Positions 34,722 through 45,935 are shown, counted from the stretch's first letter. The stretch is DNA of 64,000 nucleotides from Parelaphostrongylus tenuis (GCA_019055375.1 JAHQIW010000049.1:62001-126000), one strand, 5' to 3'. The notes: generated by a model not told the origin, from the sequence alone. Made by a program: numbers and translations.

Positions 34722-35162
34722 GTGCTCTTATGCATGTGTAGCCTGTTCATTCACTCACCGATGCTTAGCGGCAATCAAAACAACGTTTCGATTTGGTTAG
34801 CAGGACAGAATGAAACACCACGCCTGTATTCGAGAAAATTTTCTCACTACAGCCCATACGTCCGTAATGTGATGGTAACGGCAATGATCCCCATCGCTCA
34901 AAATTTCCGCACTCTTACAAAAGTAGATATTAAACTCGATCTAATTGACGTTGAAATAATATGGATTAGCAACAAAGTTCGCACTATCAAACAAGCACAT
35001 AAATTGTTTGGAAACCGAAGTCGTTTGAATCGGGAGCGAGCGGATAAGATGATACGATTAAGAACTTATTTGAATTCTAGTTTGATTTTTGGGAAGATAC
35101 AAAGTCACTCGATGACTACGTTAGAAAAGCTGGTGACTCTTCTCCCATTTCCAATTGTGTAA
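34722..35162 (+). CDS. unrecognised ORF, 146 codons
   Basis: Longest ORF in the window outside mobile elements and apart from shadow frames. Starts MLLCMCSLFIHSPML (mildly hydrophobic) with an internal Met before SGNQNNVSIWLAG, then a basic, Ile/Lys-rich middle and stop. No recognisable domain. Could be a single-exon orphan gene, a relic, or chance. Confidence 0.22.
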   Translation: MLLCMCSLFIHSPMLSGNQNNVSIWLAGQNETPRLYSRKFSHYSPYVRNVMVTAMIPIAQNFRTLTKVDIKLDLIDVEIIWISNKVRTIKQAHKLFGNRSRLNRERADKMIRLRTYLNSSLIFGKIQSHSMTTLEKLVTLLPFPIV

Positions 35163-36149
35163 TCTTCTACAAACAAATTGATTTGGCAGGTGATAGGTTC
35201 AGAAACTGTGCTCCCAGAAAATTTAACGAAGACTCTTGGATAGCGTTTGCGTTAGGAAAATCATTGCTTTGTTTGAGGTAGTATACAATTTCGCCACTGA
35301 TTCCAGTGTACGTTGGAAGAGTATCACGCTCATTATTAGGCAACGAAGTTCACCGTCATACGGTAGATAGAGAGCGGCAGCTTGACCAATATTAATTATG
35401 AATTTATCGAAAGACGCAGGCGTATTCAAAAATGAATACACTGCTTTTATTAAGGCAGGATAATATAATTATAAATATAAATTTGATTATAGTTCTAAAT
35501 TTATACATTTACATACACATGCCTGGACACTTCAAAGACCTGCCTTCACTGATAGTGCGGTCCCCCACATAGTTTCCATTCGTTTCTTCGTTTCTCTCCC
35601 GCACATACGTCATCAATTTCATATTGTGGAAGGATGAAATAGTCTTATCTTCATTATTTATTAATTTATTTATTGAAATGATCTTATATTCATTGACTGA
35701 ACCGGATAGTGGACATAAAAGTTGCATAGATAAACGGCATTTCCTTGATCAAGATAGCTTTTGTGTTGCTTCTAATACCTCTTTTTGCCTATGCTGCTGT
35801 AAATTCTACTGTGAAGATTAGCTGATATTAATTGTCAGCACAGTTTGGCGTGTTGGAGTAGGATCGAATTTCTGTTCCCTCGTTTTTTCAAAACTTAGTA
35901 GTAGTGGAGATGCAATCTGAGTTTTTTGTTTGGGGATGTGATGCTAGTTCGACAGAGGAATTATCCACGGTAAGCAGTTAAGAGTCTTCGATCGGATCTT
36001 TTTCTATCTGCCAGTCATACAAGGAGAAAATTTTATTGAGAGCGTCCGTGTCGTACACGATTTGTTTTGCTTCCCTTTAACGTTGTCAGTAGTTTTTTTC
36101 ACCTTGTAGCAAAATTGAATTGTTCTCACATAAAAGGAGATGATGAGAT

Positions 36150-36194
36150 CCCATATATATATATATATATATGCACATATACATATATATAACG
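36150..36194. repeat. AT/ATAC microsatellite
   Basis: ATATATATATATATATATAT followed by GCACATATACATATATATA. Sits among short ORFs with no gene evidence. Confidence 0.85.
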
Positions 36195-37590
36195 ATATTG
36201 ATGCCATAAGCTGTGTTTCAACTTGTTTTTCTTTTTTTTTTTGTGAATCGTCTCAGAATTTATTATGAATATCACCCGTCCTTGCAACCTATGCCATTGA
36301 TCATAAGCGTTAATTCAAAACGTAGTCTTCATTGTGTCACTAGGAAGTATTGCGAAAGGCTAAGTTTTTCCTCTATCTTGACATTTTTGGCTATATTTCG
36401 CTAACGTTTTTGTGGTGCGAAATTTGAAATCTGCCAGGGAGCTTACTGTTGAAGTGGAAATGAATCAGGGCAATTTACATACATGACTAGAAAAAAGACG
36501 GGAAAGCTCAAGTGTTTCACCTAAGAATAAATGTCTTTTTCTCCTTGTCTCACGGAAGCACCCTTGGTTCAAGCAAGGCAATTGATGATAAAACGCGTTT
36601 GGTGAAGATATAATGAAGAAGGAGCACATAGTCTTAGATAAAATGCCGCTAACAATTGCATAGTAGACACTATGAGCTCGGAACAGGTTTTTTTAAGTAC
36701 GATCTTTGACAATTTCGTAAATTAAGACACTTAAGCGTTTGAGAAACTCGCACATAAAATTTGGTACGACCAGTAAGAGGAATTGCTATTATTCAACAAT
36801 GTTGTTTCAGAACGAATTGGCAGTCTTCAAAACTGGCTACTTTCGAGCCTCAGTATAGATGCTCAGAGTTTTTCAAATTGTTAAACTAATACAAGGTTGT
36901 TGTAAAAGATTTTTTCAACGAATGTTTCGACGTCTTCGCTGGGACCGTGATTTTCTCACCTTGTGCGTGGTAATAAATTCACATCACGCCGTGAATATTA
37001 TTATAGGCGAAGATGTATGCGAAATAAATTGGTGGTTATGAGATGAGCAGATGAATATTGGAAATTTCCGAAATACCTTACACTATCACTCATCAATTCT
37101 GGATCGAACGGAGAACATCAACAGCATGATTGAGTGATGACATCTCACAAAGAAAAATCACTTCTATATAAAAACAACCCATTCTTCCCAAATAAGTAAC
37201 GCTTCCAAATGTAACAGATTTTTATCAATACTATAAGTGATGCACAAGCTTGTACGGATAACGATACATAAAATACGATACACTATGAGGATGGCAAAGT
37301 CGTTGAAACATCAGCCATCGATTCTAAAGAAGTTATACCAACGTCGCACAAGCTTTTAATAAAAGAACAGATCGTGAGAAACCCTTTCTTTTTCATGCCG
37401 AGATCTGGCCAAAGTCGATCTCTCGGTCCATTCAGAAATATTTGAATATATCAAGTTGCTACAATAGCAATTACAACACTGATTACCTCGCCACCCTTGC
37501 CTTTAACAGAAATAAATTGTTTAGAGAAAGATATACGTGATATAAGTCAAACAGCCACAAGTTTTAGTAAAACACTTAGGAGTGTCAACA
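36195..37590. other. intergenic downstream of Rho-like gene
   Basis: No exon or repeat recognised. ORFs of 60-67 codons carry no motif. Confidence 0.5.
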
Positions 37591-37595
37591 AGAAC

Positions 37596-37601
37596 TTTAT
37601 T
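37596..37601 (-). terminator. poly(A) signal of the Rho-like gene
   Basis: AATAAA on the minus strand about 155 bp downstream of the stop codon at 37756-37758. Position and orientation fit a cleavage/polyadenylation signal. Confidence 0.55.
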
Positions 37602-37755
37602 CCCAACATAGAAGTTTCCATGAAACTATGGACAATATTGGAAGCTGTCTGTCAATTATAATCTGTAGTAAAGAGGCAACGATTAGGGAAAGCATCAGAG
37701 GCGATTTCCAAATTCTGGGCATCCTCAGAAGAAAATTTTTATATAATTCCATCAT

Positions 37756-37893
37756 CTACTGTGTGATGCAACTTGGTTTTCTCGTCTCCATCTCCTGTAG
37801 TTGAGAGATCTTTCGACGTAAACCTCGTATTTGTTCCAGCGCATAATTATGACCGATTTCAAAGGCTTCCTCAAACACTTCATCTAGCCCTTC
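37756..37893 (-). CDS. Rho-like GTPase exon 4 with CAAX box
   Basis: Acceptor TTTTCAG. EGLDEVFEEAFEIGHNYALE then a basic stretch RGLRRK, and CITQ-stop at 37756-37758. A terminal Gln in CAAX favours farnesylation by known prenyltransferase preference. Confidence 0.9.
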   Translation of the reverse strand, partial: EGLDEVFEEAFEIGHNYALEQIRGLRRKISQLQEMETRKPSCITQ

Positions 37894-40800
37894 CTGAAAA
37901 TTTTACCAGAAATAACGGTGAAATTCTGATTTTCATCTAAGATGTTTTTGGCATCATTTATCATATAAAATCTTAAAGCTATAATTAACAACCTCTAAAT
38001 TAGCAAAAGTTTCAAGTAGTTTGATTCTTATGGTTTTTGGTGAAAAATTTTCTAAGGCATCCAAGACACTTTCTTTTCAAAGATTTCTAGAAGAAAAGCC
38101 CAATGGTGTACTACAACTTACTCCGGTAACTTCAGAACATTCAAGATACTTGTTAGCTCCGATTCGTTTCGCAAACGATTCAGCTTGATTTAGTGGCATC
38201 GGGAGGTACTTCATCTCTCCACATCCGTAATTCTCGATATGCATTGAGAGTCGCTTGTCGATTTGTGTTCCGACTAGAACGAACGGAACGCCACGAATTC
38301 GCTCCACTACGGTATCAAGAATCTTCAAAATACGATTGGTTAGAGTGTCAGGTATATGACACGAAGATGTTAGTTTATTTCTTATTAAATTTTAAGAAAT
38401 CAAAACAACTTAGAGTCTATTAACCCGCTTTTTCTTCGTGTTTTACTTTTTGGCATTATGACTCCGCTATTATTTGTATAGCAGCGTCTATGTAACCAAA
38501 CCTTACATATCAAACGGATCCCGGTACTTATTCATTCGTTTCGTTGTTCGGAATTTGTCATGCAGAATGCCCACGGAATCGCGTGTGATATCGCGTGCCA
38601 CGTGAAGACATTGTCTTCTTCTTAATGAATGCCGTCAAGTGCTAATTGAGCTAATTTTACTTCAAATCCCCAAAGACAGTCGCTGGCATTCATGAACCAA
38701 AGAGAGCTGTTGTGAGTTTATGACAAGTCTGATAGCAGTTTGCTGACCCCGAAAGGATGGAAGGTTCACGGCTCCGCTACGAGATCGAACCAAAGACAGT
38801 GCTTGTATTACACGCATTCTACTGTCACTGCGCTACTCGTCAATTTGACATCGCTTTTATAAAGCTTAAATTCTTCTTCTTTTCTCCAGCCGTTTAATAT
38901 TAAAGCAGATGAATGCTAATGTGACGACCCATCTCGTGGCCAAGATATCAGCTACTAAGCGATTTAACAAAATGCTGATGGTGAAAATACTGGAGAATTT
39001 TAATTGCTCTTAATGTGAGAAACAATAAAGCATTTCTAGTGAGCATAGAAAATTATGATGCAAGATTAAGAGTACCGTGGCCCATCTAAAGATGCTGCGT
39101 GATACATGGTCACTTAAGCGTCGAGACTACATGAGATCACCAGGCTTATACCAGCCTTGCTTGTGAGAAGCATCTCCGATCCATTAAGACGGCTACAGCC
39201 AATGACGAAGATTTGAGAATGTTTTATCCCAGAGTTCTACAAGAAATGAGGTGTGAAGACAAGACGACGAAACGAATGAAGAAGGTACTAGAATCGCGTC
39301 ATATGTGATATCGTGTCATTCAGATACTTATGAAGATAATGAAATTAGATAGATAGCGGCATTTCTACAACAGCAAAAGCATTTTCGTTGTCGTTATTTC
39401 ATAAATTTGCAGCTCTTCACCCTTTTTATGGTTGGCGCAGACATGCAATCCAACCATTAGTTGGTCTCAGCCAAGGAGATTACACATCAAAAGAAAACAG
39501 CAGGTGGCCAAGCATAAAAGTTTTTAAATATTTTACAAAGCATCGATGACTTAGTTTGCCTTGGAAAGAGATTACGTAGCTGTTTTTATTTACAAAAATA
39601 TATCAAATGCTAGTCAAGAAGAATTTTGATTTGACTCTCTCATGCTTCTTAGGAAATTTTTTTAATCGAGTTATGTTAACAAGTGAAAGAATAAGTGAAT
39701 GTTTTTTGTTGGAATAGCTGCTGTACAATTAGGTTTTTTCGCACAATCAAACATAATATAAGAATAAAGCCAATTTTTGGAAGAAATGTGATTTTTGTAA
39801 TAGCTCAACTTTTTTTTCTGCGATAATGTTATCAGAATTAAAAAGCTGAAGGAAGCCTAGAAGGGTCTGCCAAAAGGCTATGAATTTTTCAATTTTGGAT
39901 TATGAAATTTTGTTGGCCATGTAATGCTACTGTTGTTGGAATGTTTTGCTTCTCATGATGTAAAAGTCGAACGTAATGAGTAGATACACAGTTATTCCAA
40001 ACCAGAAGCAAAAAGTGACTTTTAATACCCAAATTCAGTGGAAGCTCAGAACTTATAAAATAAGCTCATTTTGAATAGGATTCTCTATAAACGCTACAAA
40101 CCATTGTCACAGTCTCTTCTAAGCTCTTTCTACTGGCTACTGAAACGCAAAGGAGGAAGACATGAGGTTCTTCGTCACTTGCGTCGATGAACCGAGACGA
40201 ATCAACAATAACACACTTTCGGCCGTTGAAAGCGGTCACAATCTCCTTACGCTAAACTGCACCATATGAGTTTAGATCATAATTGTGAATAAATGTACAA
40301 AACCTTTTGAATATCAGAAGTGAAAATGCTTAGGAGCGCTTTTATCGACGCTAGTCAAGAGCTGATTGCTCGGAATGGCTCGATTGACTCTTTTAGAATA
40401 CAACAAAGATTTCATCGATAAATCAGAATGGCCAGGAGACAGTGGTGATTCAGCTTAAGGTAAACCCCAGCTATTTTAAGAAAATCAGTCTTCTCAGGGT
40501 TTAATTAGTGAGTGAAGTTGACACCTGAGAAGCTGTCCTACCAATGTTTGCTTTCCATTAACGAACAAATGGGACCTAAGTTCGCCGGTCTCCGGCAATA
40601 TTTTGAACAAAGCGCAGCAGACGGGTAAAAAACGGAATAAATTTGGGCAAAAGTCATGTGGTTGTCGTTTTTGATGGCTAAAATGTATCATACATCATAT
40701 TAATGAGGTTCCTCATTGAAGGGCACCATATTTCTGGTCGCAATGAATGAGAAACTGCGGTCGTTGAAATATGAAGTTCACTTACTTCAGTGTTATACGG

Positions 40801-40905
40801 TACACCAGTAAGCAAAGCGTATTTCATCATCATCAACTCTTTGCCGGATTGTTCTTCACCAATAACCACACATCGTACCAATTCCACATCAGTCAGACTA
40901 GTCAT
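37756..40905 (-). CDS. divergent Rho/Cdc42-like small GTPase, 4 exons, 202 codons plus stop
   Basis: Minus-strand exons, phase 0 throughout: 40905-40786, 40251-40102, 38322-38122, 37893-37756. Order: MTSLTDVELVRCVVIG, P-loop-like GEEQSGKE, short switch I, DSSRF in place of DTAGQ, VFLLCVSVAS, PFVLVGTQID (Rho-type G4), KYLECSEVTG (G5), GLDEVFEEA and C-terminal CAAX box CITQ. From the SLEE helix to GTQID and from G5 to GLDEVF the residue spacing equals Cdc42. The P-loop Ser/Thr and the switch II Gln are absent and both switches are about 6 residues short, so nucleotide hydrolysis is unlikely. Probably a lipid-anchored atypical Rho relative, perhaps like C. elegans CRP-1 (inference). Frame fully intact. 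Confidence 0.9.
38122..38322 (-). CDS. Rho-like GTPase exon 3
   Basis: Sixty-seven codons: ILDTVVERIRGVPFVLVG, TQIDKRL (G4), insert-region-like MHIENYGCGEMKYLP, NQAESFAKRIGANKYLECSE (G5). Donor GTAAGT. The acceptor TTTTGAAG is non-canonical but gives exact phase and spacing. Confidence 0.88.
38640..38840 (-). repeat. tRNA-derived repeat (family E), in intron 2 of Rho-like gene
   Basis: Reverse strand contains a B-box-like GGTTCGATCTCGTAGCGG and an A-box-like GTAGCGCAGTGACAGTAGAA. Decayed; belongs loosely with 28285 and 52215. Confidence 0.45.
38841..40101. other. remaining intron 2 of Rho-like gene
   Basis: No exon-like segment recognised. The phases and residue spacing of exons 2 and 3 leave no gap to fill. 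Contains long T- and A-rich tracts. Confidence 0.55.
40102..40251 (-). CDS. Rho-like GTPase exon 2
   Basis: Fifty codons from a CAGTTTAG acceptor. EIVTAFNGRKCVIVDSSRF (beta-2/beta-3 and decayed switch II), DEEPHVFLLCVSVAS (beta-4), RKSLEETVTM. Donor GTTTGT, weaker than usual. Confidence 0.87.
40786..40905 (-). CDS. Rho-like GTPase exon 1
   Basis: Forty codons: beta-1 strand LVRCVVIG, degenerate P-loop GEEQSGKE, then LMMMKYALLTGVPYNTE. Donor GTAAGT. Phase 0 end. Confidence 0.88.
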
Positions 40906-40925
40906 TTTCTGAAGACGAAATCTCA
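40906..40925 (-). promoter_or_regulatory. possible spliced-leader acceptor of Rho-like gene
   Basis: The minus strand reads TTTCGTCTTCAG then AAA and the ATG at 40905. An in-frame ATG at 40926 lies upstream of this acceptor. Trans-splicing here would remove it, favouring the start at 40905. Confidence 0.45.
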
Positions 40926-41160
40926 TTACCGCTGAGGGACGTAAATCATTTCCGGTTCATGGCATCGCCGATGTATTGATAAACTTAACACTGCTTCAAA
41001 ATGATTATTATTACTTCAAGCTCAGATTATCGGAGGTAATCAAAGCAAAAATTTTCCAAATCGAAGTTCGAACGCGAAACACTTAAATACGTGATTAACT
41101 TATCAGTCAATAATTTATTCAATCATCCAGTTCATCAGCTAGTCAAGCTTTCGTTCGGTT

Positions 41161-41400
41161 GATAGGTAAGCCCCTCTGCCGAAAAGCAACCTGCAACCCA
41201 AGTTTAGAGCGTGTTAGCTCAATATCTCTAAGATTGCAAGGAAAACCGAGTCATCATTCTACGACGTTGATGAAGAAGACAAATACTCAAGCAATAGCAG
41301 AAACAAGACGCGAGATGTTCGAAGATCTTTGAGGATAAGGAGTGCGAGAAAACGAATCGCATGCAAAAAGTGCTCGGATTTGTACAACAGATGCAATAAT
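41161..41400 (+). repeat. tRNA-derived repeat family A
   Basis: Body blocks AAGATTGCAAGGAAAACC, CATTCTACGACGTTGATGAAG, CTCAAGCAATAGCAGAA, CGAAGATCTTTGAGGAT and ACGAATCGCATGCAAAAAGT match 45640 and 50128. The head is degraded. Confidence 0.7.
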
Positions 41401-41467
41401 CATGCAAATCGGCATAAAGAATGAAATTGGGTTATTTTGATGTATCTATTACATCTTTACCACCGTA

Positions 41468-41772
41468 CAGAGCGTATGCGGCACAGTGGTCAGAGGTGCT
41501 CTGCTCTGCATCGCACACAAGGTCGCTGGTTAGATCTAGCGCTCATGGCTCACCAAGCCATCTATTCCTCTGGAATCGGTAAATTGATAGCAGAGTGGTC
41601 TTAGACTTGTCTTGGAGGATAAAGCACTGACGTGTTACGGCTGGAGACCACCGCGAGTCTTGTTGAAGGCCACATATAGATTGAATCATCTCAAATGAAG
41701 TCAAAAATTGAAGACGAGTTGATGGCACATCCCTCACGGACTGATCACTGCCGAGAGCTTTATCCGTCAACC
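41468..41772 (+). repeat. tRNA-like repeat family B, full-length copy
   Basis: Head GAGCGTATGCGGCACAGTGG, B-box-like TCGCTGGTTAGATCTAGCG, GGCTCACCAAGCCATCTAT, GATTGAATCATCTCAAATGA, tail CTGCCGAGAGCTTTATCC. About 305 bp; no coding frame beyond fortuitous ORFs. Confidence 0.8.
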
Positions 41773-42384
41773 ACCGCAAAAAACCGACGATATAAGGAAT
41801 TCAGGTAACTGGAGAAGTTTGAAAGAAATCAGTGCTATCTAAGCCACTGCAGCAACCTTTTCTTACCTTTTGCTCGTTTCCAAGCGATATCAATAGATTC
41901 GCTTGAACCAAATTTGTAGACAATAAAAATACGACATCAGAATAAGAAAAAACATGAAAGCGATGGGTTGGAACTATCAATGCAGCTAAATTAAGCTCTG
42001 CTTCTATGAGTAACTAAACTGGTTTACCATCAACCTCTAAAGAGCTTTTTGAAAAGCTAACACTGAAGTAATAACTGGTGGTCCGCTCGTTTTTGTGTTC
42101 ACAAACTACTTTAAAATTGGAAGAAAAGAAAGAAAAGTGGGGATAACATTCCACCGATTTTCTTCATGTGTTGAGTTTCGAACCGCTCGAACGCTAGGAA
42201 AGCAAAGATTAGTGATGGGTCTTAGCAGGTTACGGATGGAATAAATCTGGATCTAACGCCAAAGCGATAACGCACTTATGCCTTCAAAATATAATGAATC
42301 TAAGAAATGAGCTTTTACGTTATTGCTTCGCTATAAAATTATTCTTCCTATATAATCTGACTTTACATAAAGTGCAGGTCCTAG

Positions 42385-42602
42385 CAATTCTTCATCCTGT
42401 TTGTCTCCTTTTATCCGTCTTCCATGTACGTTTTAGGATGGTGAATGCCAACTCAATTCCTAGTTGATGACTTTGATCTTCCGCAATGTTGGTTGATTGT
42501 GGTCAAATTGCTCTTTTTGGAATTCTGAAATAGCTTTAATGCATCCACCATCCTAAGATTTTTTTAAGGAAGATGGATTAAAGGAGACAAACAGGATGAA
42601 TA
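42385..42602. mobile_element. MITE with ~50-bp terminal inverted repeats
   Basis: Left ATTCTTCATCCTGTTTGTCT, CCTTTTATCC, GTCTTCC and TAGGATGGTG mirror right CACCATCCTA, GGAAGATGGATTAAAGG and AGACAAACAGGATGAAT. Arms enclose ~100 bp of non-coding DNA. Near-perfect arms suggest a young insertion. Confidence 0.85.
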
Positions 42603-42609
42603 TTTGCTG

Positions 42610-45250
42610 GGACTGTCAGCGCAGGTAGTCGACCGCTCGAAAGGAATTTTCTTCACACAGGTTCTCATCAATTCATCTGCATCAGTTCGTCGATTCCGAA
42701 GAAATGAGAGGGCTGGGCTGGATGGTCTTGTACATGGTCGAGTAAGAGTCCATGTGTGCAGGCACAGTATCCTTGATTACTGCACATGCCATGCACTACT
42801 GAGTGACGCCCATCATAAACACGATTTCGATTCAAGCAAGAAATTTGACTGATTGCATCTCATATTCCAGTTACCGATAAGGGTGTAATTAGGTAAGAAA
42901 AAATTCACATGAGTGGATTTGAAAATACTTCAGTTACAAATTTGCGCCTATTGGCTGAGAGGCCAACAATCTTAAAGTGATTCTATTTATAGTTCGCACA
43001 ACAAAGCTAATCATGCTAAGAGATAAAAACATTATGTGAAGGGCCAAATGGTTTTTGTTTTCTACCTCTGGAGTAGAGAATATTGGCTAGTTTTGGCTCA
43101 TAGAATTGCAAATATCATAGAAAAGTCAATTATGATTATAATGTGAGTGGGAGCTGATTAGATTAGCACTTAGCAAAGTAATTTCAATAACTTTCAACAA
43201 TTTTAAATTACAGACTTCACGACATTCTAGAATTCTAAGAGAACTGGAAAAAAATAAAACAGAAAATATGCGCATTAGACTAATAAAGGTCGACTTTCTG
43301 TCCTCTCCTAATTTTTTATGATTTGTTAAGACTACAGCGGGGTGTTAGCGCATAATTAGAAGCTACTTGCGTCACTGATTTTTTATGTAAAATAGCAGAG
43401 GAGGCGAGTGAGGTTTCTCGCAAGTACGGAGCTGGTTCGACTTCGTACTGAGTTTATCATGCTTGTCATTCCTTCGGCATCGCTAGTTTGCCACTAAGCT
43501 TTCCCGGGAACAATTAATTCTATACAGCACAAGTGGAAACGCTCTATCCAAAGTATTTCAGAGTCCGAGAGATAATCGACTCAATTAGCATCCAACAGCA
43601 TTCATAAAAAACCCAACAAACTCTTGAGCATCAGTTCAATCCAGAGCGCAAAGTTTAAAGGCCTTTGTGGATACTGGATGCTTTATAACGAAAGGGATTC
43701 AGAAAGTGATGATATCCGCACAGCAGACAGGAGGGACTGGGCCGTGTTAGATAAAGTAAATCTGGATAAATATCTAAACGGCAAGTGATCATTGTTGTTT
43801 TGAAGACAGTCTGTACATGTGAAGAAAAGGAGGTCTTGGATTGTGCTCGAAGCTTTATAATGACGATACGAGACCGCCCACTAGCCGAAAAAGCCGGACT
43901 TCACCAGCATCATCACTTTTGGCGTTTATCCGACGCAGTTCTCATTTGGTGAGCGGTTTTCCGTCAAAATATTTCTTCTCGACTACTGAGAACTCCGAAC
44001 ATTTTTCATTTTGATAAGGAAGAACGTTCATCAAGGAGGTTAAAATTTTTCTCAATCGTGCGAATATTATGGTAGAAGTCTAAGCAAAGCTACTATATGA
44101 AAAAGTCCAATTCCAATGGTTTTACAGAGAAGTGGAATGAAGTGCAATTTATGAGTACTACTTGTCGTGCTCGAACACACACACGTGATGTCCTCATTAG
44201 TCAGTAGAGACGACTAAGTAGTCTATGAAAACAAAAAATTTTCCTCTATCTTGCGACTTGCAAAATTTTTAGCTAGTTAAATGATTTTAATGAGAACAAA
44301 ACAAAAGTACATTCATTTAACCAGTAGCTGATTCGTTTCTCCTGAATTAACAAGATTTGATGCAAGGTTTTGGAGAAAAACATCGAATGATGATGAAAAT
44401 CTTCTTATAATTGATTATTTTTCACTTATCTACATTTATTGTCTTTTCTACCCAGTTTTTTGACAGCGTTAATTTTCGGTGTCGGACGATTTGAGCTAAG
44501 GGTAGATTTTGTGCGGCTTCAAGTGAAACTACGCTAATGAAGTGTCCTTGAGGTTGAGAAATGCCAATAAACTCTCTTTTGCTGAACTTTTCAGCGGGGA
44601 AGAATCTTACTCAGGCAAATTTACAACATTTTTCAAATTTTATTTTGTGACCACATTATCGGTAATCAACAAAGTACTACAGAGCAAATCAAAGTAGCTC
44701 TATTTACATAGGATTAAATGAAAACAACCACCAATTCGCCTATTTAGTTATTATCATGAGCGAATCGCATTCGGTACTGTGTAGATAATGTTTTTTGCTT
44801 TTGGACCTGAGCTCGCTGTGATACAGTGTTGATGAGGACTGAATTTTGTACAGCTTTAAAAACATGAACAAGATTGCACAAGCATAATCATCAAAACACT
44901 TTTCGGTTCAAATTGTGAATTAGAAAGGGATTATGACCTATTTAATTGCCCAGAAACGTAATCTTCTACAGGAACTACTTGAGAATCACGAATTCATCAA
45001 GGTAGAAAAGCAACTGTTCGGGTAAATCCAGAGGGAAAAACATGCTATTTTCAAAATGTCTGCTAACATCACATATTAGTAGGAAAGCCAAATCCGCATC
45101 ATTTTGCCAAAGAGAAGTCTGTATTTCCATTCGGAGTAATCCGAAGGTGATTGAGGTCGTTTGTGTAATAAAAGCACTTGTTAACAAGGCAGACTTTCAA
45201 CAAGGAAGTCGAAGACTTCAATGGCTTTTAGTGTCGGAGATAATTGGCTT
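42610..45250. other. intergenic, nothing firm
   Basis: A stretch at 43390-43460 (GGCGAGTGAGGTTTC then GGAGCTGGTTCGACTTCG) is faintly tRNA-like. Other ORFs lack motifs and overlap on both strands. Confidence 0.4.
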
Positions 45251-45255
45251 CACAT

Positions 45256-45512
45256 CGATGTTGAGCACCTGATAGGTTTTCATGCTTTTGCCTTCATTTT
45301 CATGTTAATATTTATCCATATACAAGTCCATTTTCATTGAATACATGTATTTTCTACCCTTACGTTTCATCTTCTTCGGAATCGATGATTCGTGCTCGAT
45401 CAAAGAAAATTCTACTCGAACGCCAACGAGGAAGTATATTGCGAGGACGAACCTTGAGTTCGACTCAAATCATCGCTTCTTGTGAAGGCGTAGGAACATT
45501 AGCCGAATAAAG
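45256..45512 (+). other. open frame without ATG ending in stop, possible terminal exon
   Basis: About 84 stop-free codons ending at TAA near 45510. The last 40 are basic and gene-like: SESMIRARSKKILLERQRGS, LRGRTLSSTQIIAS. No clear AG acceptor in a T-rich context was found upstream, no matching upstream exon was identified and no family was recognised. Confidence 0.2.
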
Positions 45513-45589
45513 TTTGATCGTGGTATTATGGTGATAATCATGAAAAAATTAAGGATTGATATTGCGAAGGATGAAGAAAAGTCGGTATA

Positions 45590-45645
45590 TATTTGTCGGT
45601 ATATATATATGCATATTATTCTATATATAGAGTAGGAAAGGGACA
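45590..45645. repeat. AT-rich microsatellite
   Basis: GGTATATATTTGTCGGTATATATATATGCATATTATTC-type sequence immediately before a family A SINE copy. Confidence 0.7.
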
Positions 45646-45935
45646 AGTATACCGGTTAGTGATGCGGTACATCAGAAAGCAAGGTGAGAAACAAAACGAC
45701 GATTCTACCTCTCTCCCTAGCTATCTTGCATTCTATCAATGAACTCGTAAGGGAACGCCTTAGTCCGGCTACCTCCAAAATTGTAGGGATAATCGTCTCG
45801 ATCAGCTCTTTACGACATTAACGAGGAAGACGAAATCCTCAAACAGCAGCCGATGCTACAAGAGAATTTCTGGAGACTTTTGTGAACGTTGCCAGGAAAC
45901 GAATCAAATACAGGAAGTGTTTGGATCTGCATAGT
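45646..45935 (+). repeat. tRNA-derived repeat family A
   Basis: Head ACCGGTTAGTGATGCGG, then GATTCTACCTCTCTCCC, CTTAGTCCGGCTACCTCC, GACATTAACGAGGAAGACG and CAAACAGCAGCCGATGCTAC. Collinear with 50128-50420. Directly follows a microsatellite, as the 50-kb copy does. Confidence 0.75.
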
